Assembly: GCA_035771175.1 (NCBI GenBank) | Contig: CM069590.1 | Span: 30,704,821-30,768,820 of the forward strand | Length of the DNA stretch: 64,000 nucleotides | From: Paratinospora sagittata | Lineage: Eukaryota; Streptophyta; Magnoliopsida; Ranunculales; Menispermaceae | Direction: 5' to 3' | In this document: positions 1-7,243 of the stretch, one piece after another | Layout of the letters: each line of letters opens with the position of its first letter | Numbering within the stretch: the first letter of the stretch is position 1 | Notes under the pieces: model-generated | What the model saw: the letters and a program-made list of their open reading frames with translations, nothing else | Told to the model about the DNA's origin: nothing | Databases searched by the model: none | Program-made: the position numbers and the translations under genes

Positions 1-864
1 CACCTGTTTTGCATCAAGAACACATCAAACAACAGCTTTCGAATTCTACAAAGATCAAGCTCGAAGAACGAAGACATATCTCATGTTTAACGCATTAGTT
101 TGATCCCTGGTGTGTAGGTAACCCCTCGATCAATCTTAGCACTAAAACTCTGAAAATTGCAAAGTCTTCAAAATCACTTTCGATATAGTATTTCCTTTTG
201 ACAAAAATGTTTTCCGAAAGGTTTTAATCATAATTTTAATGAGTTTTGAATTATTTAAAAGTGTTTATTCTTATATCAAAGTGTTTTGAGTCAATGAAAT
301 GGTTCTTTAGTTTCAAAATATTAATTTTTCAAAAATAAGGCTATCCAGCAATTGGCACGTCTTAGACTAAAATCTGATATTTCTAACGAGAAAAATGTGG
401 GCACTTCTGCTTTCTCGATTTTTCTATTCCTTCACAGTTTTGCAAGGTTATCTTAATTGAAATATTCTCTAGTAACACCTAGATGATTCCCATTGTCTCG
501 CACGCCCAAAAAACTTTAGATTGAACAATGTTTTGAATTCAAATCATTTTGTAGTACTCTTGCTCTTTAACCTTCAACTTCAAATTTTATAAAACACTCA
601 TTCTCTGATTTTCAAAAATACAACACGCGCGATATTTGCAAGTTAGATTGAGCTTTTCGAAGAGTTTTTCAAGTGAAGAAAGAAATGATTCTTGCATTTG
701 CAAAAAAAGGCTTCGAATTGAATCAAAATTGCAATCTGTCTTGATGTTCAGCTAGTTCTTCATTTTAACCCTTGTGTGCTAAGATTTGCAGAGGCTATCC
801 ATTGTTTAAAACTCTAAGTATATGAAGTGGTCTCGGTAAGATAACACAACAAAAAGGAACACAT
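1..864 (+). repeat. Reference 864-bp satellite monomer
   Basis: This is the first complete unit and serves as reference. Landmarks by offset: unit start CACCTGTTTTGC (1); GTAGGTAACCCCTCG (114), which gains a G in domain 2; the LTR target CCAGC (345-349); GTCTCGCACGCCC (497); a near-perfect 22-bp palindrome (527-548); the 40-bp segment absent from short units (about 559-598); and an end module from about 625. In its A form the end module reads CGCGCGAT, AAGTGAAGAAAG and TAGTTCTTCATTTTAACCC. The B form, seen in other units, reads CACGCACGAT, AAGAGAAGAAAG and TAGTTTCTTCATTTTATCC. I see no clear internal tandem sub-repeat, and no gene, RNA gene or promoter. Confidence 0.95.
527..548. repeat. 22-bp near-perfect palindrome in each monomer
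   Basis: The left arm AATGTTTTGAA faces TTCAAATCATT. The arms pair completely except at one position (T where A would be needed), and the 12-bp core TTTGAATTCAAA is perfect. The element sits just before the TTTTGTAGTACTC stretch and recurs at the same offset in nearly all units of both domains. It could be a protein-binding dyad or chance in AT-rich DNA. A perfect version occurs in one unit at 7222-7243. Confidence 0.75.
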
Positions 865-2071
865 CACCTGTTTTGCATCAAGAACACATCAAACAACAGC
901 TTTCGAATTCTACAAAGATCAAGCTCGAAGAACGAAGACATATCTCATGTTTAACGCATTAGTTTGATCCCTGCTGTGTAGGTAACCCCTCGATCAATCT
1001 TAGCACTAAAACTCTGAAAATTGCAAAGTCTTCAAAATCACTTTCGATATAGTATTTCCTTTTGACAAAAATGTTTTCCGAAAGGTTTTAATCATAATTT
1101 TAATGAGTTTTGAATTATTTAAAAGTGTTTATTCTTATATCAAAGTGTTTTGAGTCAATGAAATGGTTCTTTAGTGTCAAAATATTAATTTTTCAAAAAT
1201 AAGGCTATCCAGCAATTGGCACGTCTTAGACTAAAATCTGATATTTCTAAGGAGAAAAATGTGGGCACTTCTGCTTTCTCGATTTTTCTATTCCTTCACA
1301 GTTTTGCAAGGTTATCTTAATTGAAATATTCTCTAGTAACACCTAGATGATTCCCATTGTCTCGCACGCCCAAAAAACTTTAGATTGAACAATGTTTTGA
1401 ATTCAAATCATTTTGTAGTACTCTTGCTCTTTAACCTTCAACTTCAAATTTTATAAAACACTCATTCTCTAATTTTCAAACATACAACACGCGCGATATT
1501 TGCAAGTTAGATTGAGCTTTTCGAAGAGTTTTTCAAGTGAAGAAAGAAATGATTCTTGCATTTACAAGAACAAGCTTCGAATTAAATCAAAATTGCAATC
1601 TGTCTTGATGTTCAGCAAGTTCTTCATTTTATCCCTTTTGTGCTAAGATTGCAGAGGCTATCCATTGTTTAAAACTCTAAGTATATGAAGTGGTCTCGGT
1701 AAGATAACACAACAAAAAGGAACACATCACCTGTTTTGCATCAAGAACACATCAAACAACAGCTTTCGAATTCTACAAAGATCAAGCTCGAAGAACGAAG
1801 ACATATCTCATGTTTAACGCATTAGTTTGATCCCTGGTGTGTAGGTAACCCCTCGATCAATCTTAGCACTAAAACTCTGAAAATTGCAAAGTCTTCAAAA
1901 TCACTTTCGATATAGTATTTCCTTTTGACAAAAATGTTTTCCGAAATGTTTTAATCATAATTTTAATGAGTTTTGAATTATTTAAAAGTGTTTATTCTTA
2001 TATCAAAGTGTTTTGAGTCAATGAAATGGTTCTTTAGTGTCAAAATATTAATTTTTCAAAAATAAGGCTAT

Positions 2072-2076
2072 CCAGC
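2072..2076 (+). repeat. Target-site duplication, left copy (CCAGC)
   Basis: CCAGC directly precedes the LTR terminus TGTCACACCCC and is repeated exactly after the other terminus at 3584-3588. Uninterrupted units have a single CCAGC here (CTATCCAGCAATTGGC, offset 345-349). Five-bp duplications are typical of LTR-retrotransposon integrase. Confidence 0.95.
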
Positions 2077-2340
2077 TGTCACACCCCGCCCGGACGCGCC
2101 TAAACCGGCGGTACACTCTCGGACGGGGCGCGCATTTGGAACAATCACAATGGTAATAACAGAGTGCGCAGCGGAAATACAATATACAGTACAAATCTGA
2201 TTTCATATAATTCAGAATACTTTTGTACATAAAATGGTCAAGGGAACATACTCCCAAAATCCCCAATGATTCATACAAAGGGTACAAAATGTGGGCCCCA
2301 TAACCTGCACCCAGTCCACCCTAATTTCCTGTGAAAGATT

Positions 2341-2660
2341 TGATAATATTGGAGTGAGCTTAACGCGCTCAGTGGGTAAATAGTGCATGAGTATAACAAT
2401 TAATAAAGCCTACTTCAATATCAAATATCTTAAATTACACATGTGAGCATCATAATCAATCAATATGAATGTATGCATGACACCGTCACGTATTAATGGT
2501 TTGATGAGCGTACATCGCCTGAATTCATGTACAGGAACGATGCTCTGAATTCACGTACTGATGTCCCTCCCCGGGTGTAGCCGGGTTCTCATGTACGTCC
2601 TTCTCCAGAGAAATATAATGAATAGTGAGCAATGCTTCTAACTATTCTATGAGTCATAAA
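2341..2660 (-). other. 3' portion of the LTR (likely R/U5 side), no gene
   Basis: This unique-sequence stretch contains GTGAGCTTAACGCGCTCAGTG near 2354 and a GC-richer segment CCCTCCCCGGGTGTAGCCGGG near 2565. Two similar lines, TGAATTCATGTAC and TGAATTCACGTAC, lie about 30 bp apart. On the minus strand this part lies downstream of the predicted transcription start, so it would belong to R or U5. I could not place the R/U5 border: no convincing AATAAA is visible on the minus strand here. I see no coding potential. Confidence 0.4.
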
Positions 2661-2927
2661 CCATATACGTCCCTAGGTGGTGATATGTATGATGCCAATG
2701 CATGAACTGGTCTAGTCTACTGGTCTGGTCTTTCTTGACATTTAGACTGACTTTGGCAACGTCTAGTGAACCTTATCAGGGTCGGTATCACGACGTACAA
2801 AGTTATAACATTCAGGTCATAACATTATTGACATAATGCAGTGTAAATGAATAGTAGACATAATAATAATTGAATGTAAACTTTAATAAAATTTATAAAA
2901 CACGCAAACCTATGTTTCGTTCCCCAC

Positions 2928-3017
2928 CTTCAGATCTGGTGCTTTTCTCCGGACGGAACTTCGTTGCACCGCTTTCAGATCTGGCGCTCTCCTCCGGACA
3001 GAAATTTGTTGCACCGC
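2928..3017 (-). repeat. 45-bp tandem duplication inside the LTR
   Basis: Two diverged copies (about 2928-2972 and 2973-3017) share TTCAGATCTGG, then CTCCGGAC, then TTGCACCG, with a 45-bp period. They lie downstream of the predicted minus-strand transcription start, so would fall in the transcribed leader. The divergence between copies suggests the duplication predates this insertion. Confidence 0.75.
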
Positions 3018-3039
3018 ACCGGGAGTCTCAAAGACTAAA

Positions 3040-3118
3040 AACTTAGAATGCGTAGAAAGGAGAAGAAAAATCACAAGAGAAGGTGATTTGGTGTGAGAAA
3101 TGAGAAATGAGGAGGTTT
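3040..3118 (-). other. Pyrimidine-rich leader after the LTR TATA box
   Basis: On the minus strand this reads as a C/T-rich tract (CCTCCTCATTTCTCATTTCTC, then CTTCTCTTGTGATTTTTCTTCTCC) starting right after the TATA box. It resembles plant 5' untranslated leaders. Transcription would be expected to start roughly 25-35 bp from the TATA box, near 3088-3095. No open reading frame of note follows. Confidence 0.5.
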
Positions 3119-3119
3119 C

Positions 3120-3126
3120 TTATATA
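3120..3126 (-). promoter_or_regulatory. LTR TATA box (minus strand TATATAA)
   Basis: The minus strand reads CTATATAAG, a close match to the plant TATA consensus. The 18-copy minisatellite lies immediately upstream in that orientation and a pyrimidine-rich leader immediately downstream, as expected of a U3/R junction. The plus strand reads TTATATAG, a poorer match with no leader-like sequence after it. Confidence 0.65.
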
Positions 3127-3136
3127 GAGATTTTGT

Positions 3137-3500
3137 GCGCCTGAACGTTCTGGCAGGCGCCTGAACGTTCTGGCAGGCGTCTGAACGTTCTGGCAGGCGC
3201 CTGAACGTTCTGGCATGGCGCCTGAACGTTCTGGCAGGCGCCTGAACGTTCTGGCATGGCGCCTGAACGTTCTGGCAGGCGCCTGAACGTTCTGGCAGGC
3301 GCCTGAACGTTCTGGCATGGCCCCTGAACGTTCTGGCAGGCGCCTGAACGTTCTGGCATGCCGCCTGAACGTTCTGGCAGGCGCCTGAACGTTCTGGCAG
3401 GCGCCTGAACGTTCTGGCATGCCGCCTGAACGTTCTGGCATGCCGCCTGAACGTTCTGGCAGGCGCCTGAACGTTCTGGCAGGCGCCTGAACGTTCGGGC
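3137..3500 (-). repeat. 18-copy 20/21-bp minisatellite with GAACGTTC palindromes (LTR enhancer candidate)
   Basis: CTGAACGTTC occurs 18 times, starting at 3141, 3161, 3181, 3201, 3222, 3242, 3263, 3283, 3303, 3324, 3344, 3365, 3385, 3405, 3426, 3447, 3467 and 3487. Spacing is always 20 or 21 bp, about two helical turns. Linkers are TGGCAGGCGC, TGGCATGGCGC or TGGCATGCCGC. Each copy holds the 8-bp palindrome GAACGTTC, which fits the two-unit heat-shock-element pattern GAAnnTTC and contains an ACGT core (AACGTT) of the kind plant bZIP factors bind. The array lies directly upstream of the minus-strand TATA box, where U3 enhancers sit. Any regulatory role is inference. The long open frames on the minus strand here arise because the repeat lacks stops, not because it is coding. 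Confidence 0.9.
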
Positions 3501-3530
3501 GTTGCCCAAATAGTAAAAATTTCAAATAGT

Positions 3531-3533
<3 letters not shown>
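3501..3533 (-). repeat. Short AT-rich duplication near the LTR 5' end
   Basis: CAAATAGTAAA appears twice in this stretch, separated by AATTT, between the minisatellite and the homopolymer tract. The copies differ by two A residues after the shared core. This is probably replication slippage inside the U3 start. Confidence 0.5.

Positions 3534-3563
<30 letters not shown>
3534..3563 (-). repeat. 30-bp homopolymer (T on plus, A on minus)
   Basis: Thirty consecutive T residues lie 20 bp inside the LTR terminus. On the minus strand the LTR begins TGTAATACCCTGTATTTCAC and then runs into poly-A. This is not the tail of a non-LTR element, because it lies inside the TG...CA termini and the target duplications are beyond it. 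The exact length may be uncertain, as homopolymers are error-prone in sequencing. Confidence 0.85.
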
Positions 3564-3564
<1 letters not shown>

Positions 3565-3583
3565 TGAAATACAGGGTATTACA

Positions 3584-3588
3584 CCAGC
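3584..3588 (+). repeat. Target-site duplication, right copy (CCAGC)
   Basis: This is an exact repeat of 2072-2076. After it the satellite unit resumes at AATTGGCACGTC in the correct register, so the empty-site sequence can be read directly from neighbouring units. Confidence 0.95.
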
Positions 3589-4104
3589 AATTGGCACGTC
3601 TTAAACTAAAATCTGATATTTCTAACGAGAAAAATGTGGGCACTTCTACTTTCTCGATTTTTCTATTCCTTCACAGTTTTGCAAGGTTATCTTAATTGAA
3701 ATATTCTCTAGTAACACCTAGATGATTCCCATTGTCTCGCACGCCCAAAAAACTTTAGATTGAACAATGTTTTGAATTCAAATCATTTTGTAGTACTCTT
3801 GCTCTTTAACCTTCAACTTCAAATTTTATAAAACACTCATTCTCTGATTTTCAAAAATACAACACGCACGATATTTGCAAGTTATATTGAGCTTTTCGAA
3901 GAGTTTTTCAAGAGAAGAAAGTAATGATTCTTGCCTTTGCAAAAAAAGGCTTCGAATTGAATCAAAATTGCAATCTGTCTTGATGTTCAGCTAGTTTCTT
4001 CATTTTATCCCTTGTGTGCTAAGATTTGCAGAGGCTATCCCTTGTTTAAAACTCTAAGTATATGAAGTGGTCTCGGTAAGATAACACAACAAAAAGGAAC
4101 ACAT

Positions 4105-6695
4105 CACCTGTTTTGCATCAAGAACACATCAAAAACAGCTTTCGAATTCTACAAAGATCAAGCTCGAAGAACGAAGACATATCTCATGTTTAACGCATTA
4201 GTTTGATCCCTGGTGTGTAGGTAACCCCTCGATCAATCTTAGCACTAAAACTCTGAAAATTGCAAAGTCTTCAAAATCACTTTCGATATAGTATTTCCTT
4301 TTGACAAAAATGTTTTCCGAAAGGTTTTAATCATAATTTTAATGAGTTTTGAATTATTTAAAAGTGTTTATTCTTATATCAAAGTGTTTTGAGTCAATGA
4401 AATGGTTCTTTAGTGTCAAAATATTAATTTTTCAAAAATAAGGCCATCCAGCAATTGGCACGTCTAAGACTAAAATCTGATATTTCTAACGAGAAAAATG
4501 TGGGCACTTCTGCTTTCTCGATTTTTCTTTTCCTTCACAGTTTTGCAAGGTTATCTTAATTGAAATATTCTCTAGTAACACCTAGATAATTCCCATTGTC
4601 TCGCACGCCCAAAAAACTTTAGATTGAACAATGTTTTGAATTCAAATCATTTTGTAGTACTCTTGCTCTTTAACCTTCAACTTCAAATTTTATAAAACAC
4701 TCATTCTCTGATTTTCAAAAATACAACACGCGCGATATTTGCAAGTTAGATTGAGCTTTTCGAAGAGTTTTTCAAGTGAAGAAAGAAATGATTCTTGCAT
4801 TTGCAAAAAAAGGCTTCGAATTGAATCAAAATTGCAATCTGTCTTGATGTTCAGCTAGTTCTTCATTTTAACCCTTGTGTGCTAAGATTTGCAGAGGCTA
4901 TCCATTGTTTAAAACTCTAAGTATATGAAGTGGTCTCGGTAAGATAACACAACAAAAAGGAACACATCACCTGTTTTGCATCAAGAACACATCAAACAAC
5001 AGCTTTCGAATTCTACAAAGATCAAGCTCGAAGAACGAAGACATATCTCATGTTTAACGCATTAGTTTGATCCCTGTTGTGTAGGTAACCCCTCGATCAA
5101 TCTTAGCACTAAAACTCTGAAAATTGCAAAGTCTTCAAAATCACTTTCGATATAGTATTTCCTTTTGACAAAAATGTTTTTCGAAAGGTTTTAATCATAA
5201 TTTTAATGAGTTTTGAATTATTTAAAAGTGTTTATTCTTATATCAAAGTGTTTTGAGTCAATGAAATGGTTCTTTAGTGTCAAAATATTAATTTTTCAAA
5301 AATAAGGCTATCCAGCAATTGGCACGTCTTAGACTAAAATCTGATATTTCTAAGGAGAAAAATGTGGGCACTTCTGCTTTCTCGATTTTTCTATTCCTTC
5401 ACAGTTTTGCAAGGTTATCTTAATTGAAATATTCTCTAGTAACACCTAGATGATTCCCATTGTCTCGCACGCCCAAAAAACTTTAGATTGAACAATGTTT
5501 TGAATTCAAATCATTTTGTAGTACTCTTGCTCTTTAACCTTCAACTTCAAATTTTATAAAACACTCATTCTCTGATTTTCAAAAATACAACACGCACGAT
5601 ATTTGCAAGTTATATTGAGCTTTTCGAAGAGTTTTTGAAGAGAAGAAAGTAATGATTCTTGCCTTTGCAAAAAAAGGCTTCGAATTGAATCAAAATTGCA
5701 ATCTGTCTTGATGTTCAGCTAGTTTCTTCATTTTATCCCTTGTGTGCTAAGATTTGCAGAGGCTATCCCTTGTTTAAAACTCTAAGTATATGAAGTGGTC
5801 TCGGTAAGATAACACAACAAAAAGGAACACATCACCTGTTTTGCATCAAGAACACATCAAAAACAGCTTTCGAATTCTACAAAGATCAAGCTCGAAGAAC
5901 GAAGACATATCTCATGTTTAACGCATTAGTTTGATCCCTGGTGTGTAGGTAACCCCTCGATCAATCTTAGCACTAAAACTCTGAAAATTGCAAAGTCTTC
6001 AAAATCACTTTCGATATAGTATTTCCTTTTGACAAAAATGTTTTCCGAAAGGTTTTAATCATAATTTTAATGAGTTTTGAATTATTTAAAAGTGTTTATT
6101 CTTATATCAAAGTGTTTTGAGTCAATGAAATGGTTCTTTAGTGTCAAAATATTAATTTTTCAAAAATAAGGCCATCCAGCAATTGGCACGTCTAAGACTA
6201 AAATCTGATATTTCTAACGAGAAAAATGTGGGCACTTCTGCTTTCTCGATTTTTCTATTCCTTCACAGTTTTGCAAGGTTATCTTAATTGAAATATTCTC
6301 TAGTAACACCTAGATGATTCCCATTGTCTCGCACGCCCAAAAAACTTTAGATTGAACAATGTTTTGAATTCAAATCATTTTGTAGTACTCTTGCTCTTTA
6401 ACCTTCAACTTCAAATTTTATAAAACACTCATTCTCTGATTTTCAAAAATACAACACGCGCGATATTTGCAAGTTAGATTGAGCTTTTCGAAGAGTTTTT
6501 CAAGTGAAGAAAGAAATGATTCTTGCATTTGCAAAAAAAGGCTTCGAATTGAATCAAAATTGCAATCTGTCTTGATGTTCAGCTAGTTCTTCATTTTAAC
6601 CCTTGTGTGCTAAGATTTGCAGAGGCTATCCATTGTTTAAAACTCTAAGTATATGAAGTGGTCTCGGTAAGATAACACAACAAAAAGGAACACAT
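4105..6695 (+). repeat. Dimer-spaced duplication (4105 and 5833 units)
   Basis: Units at 4105 and 5833 share three rare variants: CATCAAAAACAGC, AGGCCATCCAGC and CGTCTAAGAC. Both follow a unit with a B-type end. The distance is 1,728 bp, two monomers, so a two-unit block was probably duplicated. The units at 4968 and 6696 differ in their ends (B and A), so the second copy was later altered or the breakpoint lies inside them. Confidence 0.7.
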
Positions 6696-7221
6696 CACCT
6701 GTTTTGCATCAAGAACACATCAAACAACAGCTTTCGAATTCTACAAAGATCAAGCTCGAAGATCGAAGACATATCTCATGTTTAACGCATTAGTTTGATC
6801 CCTGTTGTGTAGGTAACCCCTCGATCAATCTTAGCACTAAAACTCTGAAAATTGCAAAGTCTTCAAAATCACTTTCGATATAGTATTTCCTTTTGACAAA
6901 AATGTTTTCCGAAAGGTTTTAATCATAATTTTAATGAGTTTTGAATTATTTAAAAGTGTTTATTCTTATATCAAAGTGTTTTGAGTCAATGAAATGGTTC
7001 TTTAGTGTCAAAATATTAATTTTTCAAAAATAAGGCCATCCAGCAATTGGCACGTCTTAGACTAAAATCTGATATTTCTAAGGAGAAAAATGTGGGCACT
7101 TCTGCTTTCTCGATTTTTCTATTCCTTCACAGTTTTGCAAGGTTATCTTAATTGAAATATTCTCTAGTAACACCTAGATGATTCCCATTGTCTCGCACGC
7201 CCAAAAAACTTTAGATTGAAC

Positions 7222-7243
7222 AATGATTTGAATTCAAATCATT
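7222..7243. repeat. Perfect 22-bp palindrome (single-base variant of the monomer dyad)
   Basis: In the unit starting at 6696 the arm reads AATGATTTGAA instead of AATGTTTTGAA, which makes it an exact reverse complement of TTCAAATCATT. The single T-to-A change completes the dyad that is one mismatch short elsewhere. I found this version only here. Confidence 0.85.

Larger units (their letters stand above)
1..2076 (+). repeat. Satellite array domain 1, left part (units 1-3, third interrupted)
   Basis: Two complete monomers (1-864 and 865-1727) and the first 349 bp of a third (from 1728) lie head to tail with very few differences. I set unit boundaries at CACCTGTTTTGC, which recurs throughout the window. 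The plus orientation is arbitrary. Units are AT-rich and have stops in all frames, so they do not look coding. The third unit stops at offset 349, where the LTR has inserted, and resumes at 3589. Its parts total 865 bp after removal of the insert and one CCAGC copy. The window starts exactly at my chosen boundary by chance, so the array probably continues to the left. I do not recognise the family. Confidence 0.97.
2077..3583 (-). mobile_element. Solo LTR of a plant LTR retrotransposon, probably Ty3/gypsy-like
   Basis: This 1,507-bp insertion begins TGTCACACCCC and ends GGGTATTACA. It therefore has TG...CA ends, with terminal bases forming an imperfect inverted repeat (TGTCACACCC against TGTAATACCC, 8 of 10 matching), and a 5-bp target duplication CCAGC. 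It contains no gag-pol coding sequence, and satellite follows immediately on both sides where a primer-binding site or polypurine tract would be. A solo LTR left by LTR-LTR recombination fits best. I assign the minus strand because the only good TATA box (3120-3126) and the leader after it read that way, with the minisatellite upstream as in a U3 region. The superfamily is inferred from the style of the ends, from memory; no protein domain is available to settle it. A short non-autonomous element with TG...CA ends is less likely. Confidence 0.88.

Noticed and set aside
1..864. CENP-B box in the monomer
   Set aside because: I looked for TTCG followed at the right spacing by CGGG. TTCG occurs several times, but no CGGG follows, and plants generally lack a clear CENP-B box system.
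1..864. Ancestral sub-repeats within the monomer (for example TTGCAAGGTTATCTTAATTGA near 442 and TTGCAAGTTAGATTGAGC near 637; GGCTATCCA near 339 and 793)
   Set aside because: The matches are short, differently spaced and embedded in AT-rich sequence. They do not define a consistent period.
2048..2287. A 79-codon minus-strand open frame across the LTR end
   Set aside because: It spans the junction of LTR and satellite, starts at TTG, and has no recognisable domain. Chance frame.
3137..3500. CRISPR-like array
   Set aside because: The period is 20-21 bp with no unique spacers; the linkers are a few variants of the same sequence. It lies inside a plant LTR.
3534..3563. Poly-A tail of a SINE or LINE
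   Set aside because: The tract is inside TG...CA termini and the 5-bp target duplications lie outside those termini, so it belongs to the LTR.
2077..3583. DNA transposon with terminal inverted repeats
   Set aside because: The terminal match is only about 10 bp and imperfect, the ends are TG...CA, and a minus-strand promoter layout is visible. These favour an LTR. A 5-bp duplication alone would not exclude some DNA transposons.
3043..3643. Overlapping minus-strand open frames of 129-190 codons with repeats such as PERSG and ARTFRR
   Set aside because: They are translations of the 20/21-bp minisatellite in several frames at once. The repeat contains no stop, the frames begin at non-ATG codons or in poly-A, and the high-copy 'motifs' are one DNA repeat read in different frames. 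No protein family is recognisable.
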